Shown here in pieces: positions 47,087-59,659 of a stretch of 64,000 nucleotides of DNA. Each line of letters begins with the position of its first letter. The first letter of the stretch is position 1. Both the position numbers and the translations under genes were made by a program. Source of the DNA: Apostichopus japonicus (lineage: Eukaryota > Echinodermata > Holothuroidea > Aspidochirotida > Stichopodidae); the NCBI RefSeq assembly GCF_037975245.1, contig NC_092563.1, positions 21,980,960-22,044,959 on the forward strand. Direction: 5' to 3'. The notes under the pieces are model-generated. The model saw only the letters and a program-made list of their open reading frames with translations. It was not told the origin of the DNA and did not search any database.

Positions 47087-47198
47087 CATTTATGCCCAGA
47101 ATATTTTTCAAACTGGTATTGCTCAAATTAGATCTTTGTATTATGCTTAGTAAAGCATTGAACACTCTCCTTCTTTGGGTACTCCATTGTGATGAAAC
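47087..47198 (-). CDS. SPG7: Candidate SPG7 N-terminal exon (mitochondrial presequence-like)
   Basis: A 112-bp stretch between CTTCTCAG and GTAAGC encodes VSSQWSTQRRRVFNALLSII, then QRSNLSNTSLKNILGIN. It has five Arg and no acidic residue, as mitochondrial targeting sequences do, and lies upstream of good SPG7 exons. Its donor phase (1) does not match the acceptor phase of 46,465 (2), so another exon would be needed between them and was not found. No initiator Met exon was identified. Confidence 0.35.
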
Positions 47199-48029
47199 CT
47201 GAGAAGGGATATTTATAGGAAAAAAGAATGAAAAACAGTGTTTCAGTTAAGGTGATCTGGAAAAAAAAGAAAGCATTGGTTTACAGTACTGTGTGTAGCT
47301 TCTCAAATGGCTTTCATTAATGCTGCCAAAATGGTATATTGACTTTACACATCATAACAGTAGACAATGTCATGGTTGTATCAGGGGGCTAAGTAAATAC
47401 CATACTAAATTTGGGTCTTGGTTTCTTTGCTGCAAAAAATACCATAATACACATGCACATGTTTGGTATGTTCCTGTACAAAACGCAATTAAAATTTAAA
47501 TACCTGATTGTACGTACAGTAGAAAGATTGAGAAATGTATTCAACCACACATTAATATTAAATGGCATGGCTAAAATGATACCAGAACACAATCAAATGA
47601 ACAATTTCAATGTGGACTCAACTCTATGAATACTCAACTGTTCAACATGCTCCTTGTTTTTTTTTCTTAAGCTTTAGAGGCTAAATCTCATTTCTAAACC
47701 CAAGTGAAATGTTCTTGAAGATGGGAACTAGCAACCCCCTATTTAAAGAATTAGGCTTGGTATCTATAAGATTAAAAGCATTCTCTAAGTTTGCTATGTA
47801 CATTAGAGTGTACATTTTCGTAATCCATTCTGATACATGAACCACTTGCACAAATTACTGCTGGAGTTAACCAGCATTAATGCAAGTTGAGCATGTTTTA
47901 TATAACATAAATTTCTGAAACTTTCAACTGGAAACTTTCCCAATGACTCTCATATAAGATCTCATTTCATCCTGTGTCAAATAGTTATTGAAAGATCTTT
48001 GAAGTGACCTGCATATAAGTTTATGGTTA
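47199..48029. other. Unassigned sequence upstream of SPG7, before copy B
   Basis: AT-rich with no recognised promoter element or exon. The SPG7 first exon and promoter may lie here, but I cannot point to them. Copy B begins at about 48,030. Confidence 0.4.
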
Positions 48030-49140
48030 TCAAACTTTAAAGCCTCTTTATACTGTACATACAAACTCCACTTCTACTAAACAATCTTTTCATGGTAACT
48101 AACTTTATGACAATGTACTTTTGTCAGAATTTTGGCTTATTTACACAGTTCAAAGAAATGCAAATTTCAGACAAGAAAATTGTTAAATATGCACAACATT
48201 AATCATGTGTATGTGTGGGTACTGGGCAGGAGCTTTGAGGTTTCGTTCTTAACTGTACATGTGTTGTGTGTAACCACTACTCTATGCTTAGTACCATAAA
48301 TTCTATCTGGCTCTCTCTCACAGTTTTCTGTAGCAGATATACAGTAGCCATTAGAATGACACATTTATAAATAGTCTTGACTTGTGAGCTCTTCCCTGGC
48401 AGTTGAATGTCTGACCGTATTTAGTGTTCACTGTGTATCCGTCATCATTTTTGTTTTTAATTTTTCAAATTACAGACAATACGTACATTTGCTTGTGCAA
48501 GTGTTAGCCTATGATACTGTGAATGCCACAGTTGCCACCACAACAAAATTTTACATACATGAATGCATACTGTGAACCATTTGCATGCATAAAAATGATG
48601 AAACAACATTACGACTACAGTAGTTATAAACTGCAGGAGTGTGCGACTTAATGCATACCGTTGCCAAGTTGAATATCTTCTGACACACATATCTTCTGAC
48701 TTGGTTCCTTGCTCTGCCTTGTCTTGCCGAACATGTGCTGAACACCGATGATTGCAAGTGATGACAATTTGTGTTGTACTTTGAATTATTAAGTTGCGAT
48801 ACTTTGTACTGGTTATTTGCACAACTTGCACTAGACCTTTCATTCCATACGTTATGCGCGGTTCTCACAGGTTTCGCTAAACTAGTACACGTTGATTTCT
48901 TTCGAGCAGAAACTTTCTTACGGTTTTCTCTAACGATTATTTTTCCTCCCAATTTCTTCGACCACTCTCTTTTGGTTGAAATTAAACGAATAACTCCACT
49001 CATGATTTAAAAGGTTCACTCTAGGGATGGAAGAAACGGTCTGTATCCAGTTTGTTGACGATTTGTGTTTAGATTGGAAGGGCTACAAGGTTATTTGTCA
49101 GTTCTCCACCACTGTTTGGAAATTGTTACGATTACATCAT
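48030..49140. repeat. Segmental duplication blocks B1-B2 (match 1-859 and 7,151-9,050)
   Basis: Collinear with copy A. It runs uninterrupted across the Ginger1 site (about 48,857) and the SprT-element site (about 48,890), so it serves as the empty allele for both. No gene. Confidence 0.9.
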
Positions 49141-49366
49141 AACGGAGTCTATAGCCGGAGTCTATAGGCGGAGTCTATAGCCTAGTGGTTAACGCCGGCG
49201 TCTCCCAGTCATGAGATAGCCGGTTCGATTCCCCGCCGACAGCAATGTGTGTCGTCTGGCAAGGGTGTTGATCAATAACAACTTTCCGACATGGACGTTA
49301 AATGGATGTGTGCCGAGAGATTGGCTACGGTCAGCTTGCGAGTCTATAAGCCTCCATGGCGGGGGG
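49141..49366 (+). mobile_element. tRNA-derived SINE, plus orientation
   Basis: Same family as 9,725-9,990. The head GGAGTCTATAGCC is repeated three times before TAGTGGTTAACGCCGGCG and GGTTCGATTCCCCGCC. The body follows and ends in a G tract at 49,360. It occupies the place where copy A has 9,051-9,290, so the two copies differ by a replacement rather than a simple insertion. Confidence 0.8.
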
Positions 49367-49369
49367 GGG

Positions 49370-51395
49370 GGGGGGGGTGAGTAGCAAACAAACATTTAAG
49401 TACTATTTCATAGTCGTCAGTACATACACACATTGATTGACTGATTTTTTTTTGTTTCATCACATGAATATATACAATGTGATAGGAAATCCTCTAAAAA
49501 ACCTTCAGATGGCTTAACAAAGTAGAGGACTACCTTCCCCTATTATGACAAGATTTCAGAACATTAAAATTATCTAAAAAATCGCTCTATTGGAGGAAAT
49601 TTGAAAAAGTTCAAACCATTGTAAGCAGTGACTTGGGGATATAATTTAGCAGCTATAATGCTATTAGATATAAGTGTTTGAAAATGCAAGTAAGCATTGC
49701 TCATATCTCGCCAGGGTCTCTAAGTGGACTATAGTTGGTGGACTTGGTCCTAGGCAACCATTCTTTTTGGACTACTTTAGAAACTCGCATGTGGGTCGGA
49801 GAGGCCCTTCAAGCGAGGACGGGGAGGCGGTGAGGCAAGCTTCTGTTATAGATAAGTCAAACTGACGTCGTTTTGAAGTACCACTGGTGTTCATGGCTCA
49901 TATAGGCATAATAAATGCATGATGCATGGGTACAGTCTATGTACTGTAAAGAAGTAAATGTAAACAATACATCCTGTGCACACACCGATGGAAAAATATA
50001 TTACAGACAAACGCGCTCTTTTATAACAATACATTAAAATACTATAACAGAAACGAGGCAAGATGACGTCACCCTCATGAACAGTATCACACAAAAAAAA
50101 AATGAAAGAAAAACTGCAACATGTTGTTGACGTGATGTCGTCCTCCATCCGGTTCATTTCAGAAAATCTAAAATCCACTTTAAATGATTCAATGGTTGTC
50201 GGTGGGATGGGTGACCCAGCGTCCATGTTCAGATAAACAACGGTCAGTAGAAATTGGTGGACTTAATTCATCTACAACAAATCAAAGAGAACGGTGTCGG
50301 GTTAATAATATTCGTTTGCTTACAATACTAATCTTGGACATTAACATAACGGCCTTTGTGTATGGAATTCGAAAAAGAAGCCGGATGAACAAGTACTCCA
50401 TTTCGGTACTCGGATTATTAAAAACAATAATCGGACTAGAAACTTGGTACTCGAAACCCGAAGTACCCGGAAGTACTTGAATTACATGTACTCGACTAGA
50501 GCACTGCTGGCTTGAATTGAAGCTTTCTTTCTATTAAAACTATTACATTGATGAGCTGAAGGCTGAGTCTTTCTGAACATGGACAATTCTGAATATCTGC
50601 ATATTATTCAATGTCACTCAGCTGGGACAATATTTGGTATTGATGTACTTTCATATCCCGCTTCAAAGCAATCGCATTGACGGTGGGAGCACTATGACCA
50701 CCTCGCTTGTACTTGATAAATTTTAAACACGGCTGTTCAATATAAGACAATAGCGTTGTGAAGCATTGGAAATTTGTACCAACTGGCTATTCAATATATT
50801 GCAGTTAATGAATATGCATGATAATAATACGTAGTAACTATAGCCATGGATCGTGGAACTTTCTATTGCAGTGCGTCATGGTTCTTCATCCTTATACACA
50901 ATTCTAATAAGTAAGTTTACTTTAACAACTTGATATTTAGCGTAATCTTATACTGTAATGAAGCCAATATTTAGGAAGAGAAAGAAGGGATATAAAGTGA
51001 AGTTTCTAATTGATTGGAATATGATATATGGAGATACTTAAATCCTGGTAAGATCAATCTTTTAATGCTTTACATATCCTCCAATAAGATGAACATTTAA
51101 CAAACATGACGGCGTACCAAACTCTGTAGGAACTGATTGAACCCTGGGAGGATGGATCTGAAGACCAAGTAGACTCCTGTCATGACGGACATCCTGGATA
51201 TTATTATCATCAGTACACTGCACTGGTAAAGTATCTGAAAACCAGAGAATGTGACGACCAGATCAGAAATATCAATGATGTGGCACAAAGATAAAGGGCG
51301 TTATAGCAAACACGTCTAATCTCACGAGTGTAATTGAGATGTCACAATTACTCAAAGACAGGTTTTCATGCTAAGATAAGCTATAAGTAAAGAGG
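49370..51395. repeat. Segmental duplication blocks B3-B4 (match 9,290-13,425)
   Basis: Collinear with copy A but lacking the 10,613-11,632 hAT element and several smaller stretches. Empty site TTTTTGGAC near 49,765. Non-coding. Confidence 0.85.
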
Positions 51396-52012
51396 AAACA
51401 CTATACAGTCAGTTACTTATAATTGTGAACACCCAATACTTCACTGTAAGGGAGTCACTAAGGATCAAAGACTGACATGAGTGTATATATTTTTCATGGA
51501 TGGCGGGGGGGGGGGGGGGGTGTGCCTACAAGCCTAGAAGTACAGGTTTATCATATTCTTAGTTATATTTTATACTTTTTTGGGAGACAAATTGCAGTCT
51601 CACCCGACACAGCGACATTATCCCGGCTACGTGTCGTTGAACAATGTATGTTTTTCTGGGGGTAGCTGAGTACTGTGAATAATAAATAAGGTAACTAAAG
51701 AGGAGCTTAAAAAATATACTGTCCCATTTTTCCCCTTCAAAGTGATGTTACCATTTTGTCTTCTTCTAATTTACCAAATTTTTGGGGAAGTGTAAATTTC
51801 TAAAACGTGAGATTATAAAATAAAGAATGTCTAGATGCAACTTGCAAGGCCTCAGAATTGCCGTTTCCGGCAATCTGAAAGGCATTATTTGCCAAAAAAT
51901 GTTCTTGTACGCTACGCGCCAACTGATGGTGGCGCTCCGCTTAAATAGTGTCACGGGAACTTTCGGGCACAAAAAGTTCTGCCCCCCAAACTGAAATGGT
52001 CCCGTACGCTTA
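51396..52012 (-). mobile_element. Copy-B-specific hAT-like fragment
   Basis: From about 51,560 to 52,012 it is the reverse complement of 23,337-23,770, ending CCGTACGCTTATG, an inverted CATAGGCGTACGG end. It includes the inverted GCGGAGCGCCACCATCAGTT module at 51,915. A G tract lies at 51,505-51,520. The other terminus was not recognised, so it is probably truncated. Copy A carries a different insert here (LINE remnant). Confidence 0.65.
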
Positions 52013-55000
52013 TGGTTGCCATGTTCCCTTTATTCTATAGAATAACCTTATGTCTTGCTTTATTTGAAGAACAATTTTCAAGAGTATACAGAGTACAGTA
52101 TAAGCTATCAAAATGTGGAAAAAGTGGGCAGAAACTGGCGCGGTTCTACGAGCTTCTCCCGCACGAATTTTATATTGGCCTAGAAAGAACATTAGAGAGT
52201 GTAACTTATTGAAACTAGTTTATTTCACTATTAAATTTCGAAACTATAAACCTAGTTTTAAATTTGTTGTATGTCACAAACGTATTGATAAAATCTTCTG
52301 CTTTAAAAATTCGAATACTTTGTTTCACAAAACCGTGTCCTCAAAGAAGTAAAACGTTGTCTTCATACAATTTGTTTTAATGGTAACTTTTTCAAACACA
52401 TAGTTTCCTATCGTAAACCAACACCTTTGTCTTTTCTCGTTCTTCAGTGCGTGAGGTAACCTTATCCTCCTTTTTCGGCTTTTGTCAGCCACACTGATTT
52501 AGATACTGCGATCATTGCTGCTGATGCATGTTTCACTTTTGGCGCTCCATGGGATTCGCGAGCGCAGAGGGTACACTGAACATTGACCAATCACCAGTTC
52601 GCCTCTTTACGTAACGTAATTCTTCATTGGAAAAGATGGTTAGCAACACAGCAATATAACGCATGGATAATATTTATACTGTATGTTTGTTTTGACGTGA
52701 ACATGACAATGATTTTCCGTATGTTTGATATATAGAGTAGTACAGTAGCGCTTATATGTGACAGTTGTGAAGTAAAAACGGGGAAATGGATCAGTGATTG
52801 GGGGCGAAAATCGAGATGGCTTTTTTAAGGACAGATTTCAGCAACATGAAAAGTGAAGTTTTGGCAAAGAGATGTATTTCTCTGAGTAGGAATTGAGATT
52901 GAGAAAGGGGTACAGAATCAGAACCAACCGTTCTAGCCAAGGGCGTAGGAACCGGGGGGCTGGGGGGCATCTAAGGTCAGGTGAAAATACAAAATTAAGT
53001 TTACAAAATGGAGTGGGTGTAGACGTGTGCTATATTGCACCAAATTGCATCTGAGGCCACCTGGAAATGCAAAAAATTCCAAAGGGGAGGGGGACACCCC
53101 TCCCCTTGACCCCTCCCCCAGGCCGGCCATCAGTCTTCAGCCCCCCCCCCCTACTCAAAAGTACCTTCCTACGACACTGGTTCTAACGCCAGTCCTGAAA
53201 GTGAGTAGAGGTGGCCAATTTATCGATCCACGGGCAGTGAATTATCTCACCTATTAACATTAGATCATCTCATCGAATTAAAGAATTTGAAACACTTTAT
53301 GGAAATCTCATCCCCATTTCTGTCATTGTCTGGTGCAGTGAATTGTACGTACACTAGACTACGTGATTTCAAAACTTGATTGTGAAATAGATGGTTTCAT
53401 TTCTTTAGACAGAGAGATATACTATAAATACTATAATAGCACAAATCAATTTGAGTCTATGCTTTTCATGTCTTTCATATCAGAACTTTCTACGTCTCTT
53501 CCTAGTAATAATCATGGCTGGTACCACCCTTTACGGTACCTCCTTTCCCAATTTTTACTAAAAAAGTTTCATCATCCAAAGTTTTTCTAAATCCATGTTT
53601 GTGGAACGAAGGAGCATTGGGAATGATAGTTGTGAATTTACATCGCTTGAATGCCGACCACGTGACACCGGCCTCAGCGCTTAGGTCCCGATGTGAGTAT
53701 AACTTTTAATTTTGTAAGATATCTCATATTTTACGAATTTTGAGTGAGCTGGCTGAGTGAGTGGATTGGATAAACTTTCTAAAATGTAGAATCGTAAAGG
53801 CCTATAATCATAATAACCATATATCTTTAACATGATAGTACATTAAATATTCTCTTAACATATACAGTGATGGAATAAACAGATATTGGAAATTTATTGA
53901 AAGAAAAGAAAAGAAAAAAAACACGAAAGCTGTGTTGTAAAGTTAACCTACCAGCTGGAGGAATGGGTAGTCGAACCAGACAGCACCCCATGTTCACTAA
54001 GTCAGCTTGCATTTGTGAATGACAAACTACAAACAGTGCAACTAAAAAGCTATGTGGTACTTAATTTTGTACGGAAGCCACAAGTGAGCATCCCGTTAAC
54101 AGACGTTATACGTTAATGTCCAACGCGTACTTCCCAGGGGAACGTTGGTGTTGGGAGAATCCAAATCTAACTAAGAAAAAACTTAACAGGTAAAAATAAA
54201 TGGAGTACCATTTCGGTGAGAAGAAATCAAGAAAATCTCCGTTGTTTCTTATGCTTTTCTGTGTCATTAATTACTGGCAAGGCGAGGATCCGTGTATGTC
54301 CATAAATCATCGGGATTATATTGACAGCTTTAATAAGATCCTGTGCAACAATGGCATATAAGAAGAAGCGAAAAGAGTACATTAATGAAGGAAAGAAGAA
54401 CGTTAAATATTGAAGCACGTGTGGCTCTGAGCTGTTTCGAAAGTTTGTTTCAAACGCAGATCCTATTCAAAATGCTACTGGAAATAAATAAACTCATAGA
54501 ACCATTTTGCATTTAATTCCCCTTTACTGAAACAAAGTTTTCTCAAAGAGGGAGGGGGCAGCCGTCCCTTGGCTGTTCCTATAGATCCTCCACGAACAGA
54601 ACAAATTTCAGACAGTTATTTCGCCTCTCTCTCGCTCTAAAATTGTAACACGTAACACATGGTATAGTCTATAATGGTGTCGGGAAAAGTCATATCAAAA
54701 GAGGCGCCAATCAAATTTCATCCTCACTGACTCTCAAAATGGTGACGAAAATGTGCCCCCTCCCCCACACCCCTTACACCCTCACACCACGAAAGCTGGC
54801 TACGTGCCTGCTTACAAAACACGCAGGTCTGATCTAATTTTGTGTTTCTATTAAAGAAAATACTCAAGTTCCATACGACACGCGGAATTTCGACTCAAGG
54901 TGCAAACGTTAAATCAAAGTCAAATGAAACACTACAACGAAGAAAGACGTAAAAAATGAACCGAAAATGTTTGGCTTAATAAGGCCAACACCCAATAGTC

Positions 55001-56155
55001 CTACTCTTGCTTAGGTGAGACGATGGACCACCCTCCCGGCCTCCTCCTACCCCAGCCCAATAGAATTCTGCTGTGACTTACTGAGTTTAGTCTTCCCACG
55101 GTAAAACAAAGGATTCTTTCCTTCCCTTTTGGCGCTATGCATGTTTCATGAACTATAAAAGTTAGACATAATTTTCCACAATCTTTACTTCTTTCTGCTT
55201 TATGTAATATTTCATATCTTTGCGAGTCGGACTTTGCAAAATATAAATATTTGGGTTAACTGTTTTACTGAAACTTATGCCCATGACACACAGCCCACGA
55301 CACACCTTGTTTATTCTGACCAATCGTAATGTAACCCCAATGAAATAGGACGTTATTTTCCGAGATTGTGCATCCTTTTAGAAGAAGATTTGAATTGCTC
55401 CGAACATTTTGGCAATTTTCATTAACGAGCTGTCAATTTTAATACGTAACATATCACACATATCTCATATCCTACTGATTTACTTGTGTGTCTGCCGTAT
55501 TTTCTTTTCCACCACGAGCTCAAAGAACCACAAATGCAATATATATCTCACTGCAAAAGAAAGGGGTTATCGCTTCAATATGGTAAAAGTAAAAAAGAGA
55601 GAAAACACTGCTCTGCTATCCTATAGAAGAAAACAACTCTACAATAACCGTGGTGCACACCCTACTCCCTATGCCAACAGAAATTGTGGTATACAACTTG
55701 ATAGCTGCTACATGGAAATGCAGTAAACGAATTTGCCTGGCACTGATATGATTGTTTTGGGCAGGAACCTATGCTGCACTGTACTGAACAAAGTGCTATT
55801 ATTATACAAGTGCTTTGAACAGCACAATTGCAAATGTAATAACACCCAACACAAGGTAACGACGACGACCGTACTCAATCGTCCGTAGACGTAGTGCCTA
55901 CCACGGAACAATGTTGAACAATAAGCTTGAAAATATGGCGAAAAGTGAACAAAAGGAAATTCTAAACAAGCTATTCAACATTTCGTAAAGTCAATACTAA
56001 TGATATCAGTGTTTTGAACAGCACAATTGAGAAATACGACAAAACCAGAACAAACGGCAGTACCAGCTAATGCATTCACGGTGTAAAACGTTACAATTGC
56101 GGCGACTTATTTTCCCACCGGTTCCGCAACGCTACAGAAACGATATACCATGACG
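52013..56155. repeat. Segmental duplication block B5 (matches 14,590-18,803)
   Basis: Collinear with A. It lacks the U2-like retrocopy and contains a MITE at 52,938-53,179. A 76-residue plus-strand ORF at 53,363-53,590 (DGFISLDREIYYKYYNSTNQ) is not matched in A, where part of it is deleted. Confidence 0.8.
52938..53179. mobile_element. hAT-like MITE (TSD GTTCTAGC/GTTCTAAC)
   Basis: The 242-bp element has GTTCTAGC at 52930-52937 and GTTCTAAC at 53180-53187. Copy A near 16,010 reads CGTTCTAACGCC with no insert. The ends are CAAGGGCGTAGGAA and, in reverse complement, CAGTGTCGTAGGAA. A C tract lies near the right end. Confidence 0.85.
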
Positions 56156-56159
56156 ATAA

Positions 56160-59032
56160 CTGACACAATGGAAAGAACTCAGCGTGACCCTCATATGCTG
56201 CCTTTTATGTACAAATGGAAATGGATTTTTTTTTTCGACCTCTTGCTTGCCGAAGCTATCCATGACGTGATTTGCTATTACTGACATCATTAATGGTGGT
56301 TTGGTTTGAATCTGCTGGTTGTGCGGTGGTGCTGTTATGGGGACTAGGGAGGGGGGGGGGGGTACTAACCCACTTCAGTAGTGGTCATCACCTCTATCAC
56401 AGTAATGACGGTTGGGTTTGTGTCTCCTGTAAGTAACTTTCACGGTAAAGAACTATCCGATTAGAGAATAGAAGGACCAATGGTCCATTGCAATGTATCA
56501 AAAGTGTGACCTGCTGTATGATGAAGGTCTGAAGTTTCTGCCTTAGAATACGAACTCATGTGTACCAAAACAATACGGACATGTCTCTTGAAAACAACCT
56601 CAACTTTGCTTGTATATTACGTCTGTAATTCTTCCTGTAGTATCACCCCACACACTGTGCCTCCATTACTTACAAGCATAAACAGACATAGGCGTACGGG
56701 ACCATTTCAGTTTGGGGGGGGGGGGGCGGAGCATGTTTGCCCGAAATTTCCCGTCAGACCGGTGCGCCACCATCGGTTGGCGCGTAGCGTACAAGAATTC
56801 TCTTGCCGAAGTATGCCTCTCAGATTGCTGGAAATGGCACTTCTGAGGCCTTGCAAGTTGCATCTAAAAATTCTTTACTTTATAATCTCAGGTTTAACAA
56901 TTTACACTTCCCCAAAAATTTGGTAAATTAGAAGAAGAAGAAATGTTAACATCACTTTGTGGGGGAAAACTAGGACAGTACATTTTTAGAGCTGCTATTT
57001 AGTTGCTGTATATGTTGTTTTAAGATTGTACTCAGCTACCCCCAGAAAATCATACATTGTTCAACGACACGTAGGCACGGTAGGCGGGAAAATGTCACTG
57101 TGTCAAGTGAAAATGCAATTTGTCTCACAAAAAAGTATAAAAAACAGAATATGATAAACATGTACTTTTCGGCTTGTTTACTGCGGTTTTTCCACTTCAG
57201 AGACTGCTTATCTCCATGCTTGTCACCACGATTGTGAGCGGCGTTCCCTGTTAATAATTTTGGGCGATAGTGCAAAAACGTGGTAGCCAAGATGAGCTGC
57301 GCTTACGGTGGTGTTACACAGAAATATTGGGGCATCATGATGCTAAATAATGAAAATCATTAGGCCTATATCGATGCTAATGTCACAAAACAAATAACGC
57401 AGAACGCTCTCCACGGAATTTTCGGGCAAAAATATGAGAAAGATTCGGGCGAACTACTACTTATTTATATCTGTTTTTTTTTTCTCCTCTTAGGCTGCCC
57501 GAATTCTCAGGACTTTTGCCCGACTTTCTTGTCCTCTGGAAATTTGGGGGGGGGGAGGCAGTCTGCCCCCCTGCCCCCGCCTCGTACGCCTATGTGAAAC
57601 AGACTAGTAATGTTTACTTTCAAAGAGACTCCTGATTCTTCTTCACTTTCCAAATAGTCATGATCACGTGGTTACCGTGGTTACAATGTATTGGGCAGAT
57701 TTCATTTTTTTAAGCCCAAATTATATCCTTGGTATCCTTCTCAAAAAGTAAGAAATTTGGTGCCCAAAACTGGACAATAGAAAACCAGACCATCAAATAA
57801 ACGCAACAAATGATATAATATACTGCTTTTTGTTTATTTTTGATATTATTTTCGTTTTTACAATTATTTTATTACTTTTTTTGGCCTTTTTCCATTCTTC
57901 CTGAGAGCAAAAACATGTCCTTTACACTGGAGAACTGATGCATAAGATTTAAAAAAATTAAAAAGTCCTAAAGTCTCAAACAGCTTTGTTGTGCCCTATT
58001 TGCCTATGCTCCACCTCGACACTGACATAGAATCAATTTGGTCAATGCCTTTCTCACAAGAGGATACAACAAGTTTCCCAAACACTGTTTATTGAAAAGA
58101 AGTAGTTATCAGATTTCTTATTTCTTTCATATTTTCTCTTGCAGCACATCATTAACCCTCCCTCCCCACTTACCCTCACTCACATCACTCAAACACGTAC
58201 CCCCTCCTCCCCCAGCTTTCCTTCACCCCAGTTATCCTCCCAACTATCCCCCCCCCCCCCCACCCATACAAATCAAACTGAGCTTTCTTTACACATATTG
58301 CAAGCTTCTATCACATATCCCTTCTTGGATGGATATATAACAGCATTTCTTGTCAAGCTGTCCAATTTGGAAGATTGGAATTTCTGATAATCACAAATTT
58401 GTCAAACTCTCACATATAACTTGTATCTACAGGTTCTTTACTTCCATGATTCATTTGTGACATCTTATTCAGTAGAAATATCATCAATACAACACGTCAC
58501 ATGAAACAGTCAAATTAAAAATAGTTAAATTGGTTGACACAACGGCTAGGTGTCAAACACTTTCTTGCATTTTCACAGTAGACTTGTTAACTTTATACGA
58601 ACCTCAATCCTTCCCCAAAACTTTTAATAAGAGGGTCTCCACATAGGTCACCATCATAACAAAATGAAAAAAAAAATTGATGTTCATATCTTTGGTTACT
58701 TTAAAGAAAATGCTATTACCAAGCCTTACCCATTTTTGGCCAGTTACTCGCCATGGTAACATGAGAATAATTATTTGAAGGTTGTATTGTATAACATACT
58801 ACATTGTAGTACATGCTGGTCATTATGCAGTTAATAATATGAATCGATATAGAGTATTGATTTACCAAAATGAAGGAAAATGCAAAACAAAGTAAAACAA
58901 CACTTCTAAGCTGAGTTGATAAAGATTTCCATCTAAAAAGTAACCCATCATCTATCTCTCAACATATCATGAATCTGTATTCTTTGATTAGGATTTCAAC
59001 AGATTAAAAATGTTGATACACTGTGTTACTAA
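56160..59032. repeat. Segmental duplication block B6 (matches 22,931-25,673)
   Basis: Includes the shared hAT-like element at 56,687-57,594. The Pro-rich ORF in A at 24,699-25,112 is truncated here by a frameshift in a C run near 58,250. Confidence 0.85.
56687..57594. mobile_element. hAT-like element, copy B orthologue of 23,337-24,256
   Basis: Same ends CATAGGCGTACGGG and CTCGTACGCCTATG, same flanks, and the GGTGCGCCACCATCGGTTGG module after the G tract. Confidence 0.75.
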
Positions 59033-59659
59033 TGTAAGGCTTATCTTAGGTAGTTCAGGAACGGTAAGCCGGGCCTTACACTGGTAACGTCGAACCGAGC
59101 GTGAAACGTGAAATAAACAGGAAAAGCGGGTACTGGATATTATATGTCTTCTTTTATTGATTCAGGATAAAACTGTAAGTTTGGATAATTAAAGTGTAAA
59201 GAGCCCGAAGTCTAAATACGTAAATATAAATTACGGAGCCTACTGTTCTACGTCTGTAGACTTCGGGAGATAAACTTCAACTCCTCGTTATATCTTTATG
59301 AAACACTTAAACCCCTGATTCCAAAGTAACAAATTAAGACGCGTTGCACAGGGCACACGCTCTGCCCTTGAACCCGATTGGTGTAAACTTTTAACTCACC
59401 CCTTACCAAACTCTTGATTGGTTGAGTGCCAACCTGATATGCAGACGAGCATATGCAAATGGGCACTCAACCAATTTGAACCAGTTTGGCTGTCTTCCAA
59501 CCCCGAATCATTTAAAACAAAAGATACGCTTCTAATAGCGAGTGATTTATACCCCGCCACACCACAGCGCAAACCACCAATGCGCGAGCCATGGGTGACG
59601 TCATAATAATAATAACTAGAATACGCTTCACAATAACAATAACTAGAATACGCTTCACA
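59033..59659 (-). mobile_element. Solo LTR (TSD CTAA)
   Basis: This 627-bp insertion is absent from copy A. On the minus strand it begins TGTGAAGCGTATTC and ends GCCTTACA (TG...CA), with CTAA duplicated at 59029-59032 and 59660-59663. A TATA box (GGGGTATAAATCA) lies near 59,548 and a poly(A) signal (AATAAA) near 59,155, in the order expected of an LTR promoter and terminator. A strong palindrome around ATTGGTTGAGTGCC (59,418-59,475) is a notable internal structure. No internal retroviral-type genes remain. Confidence 0.8.
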
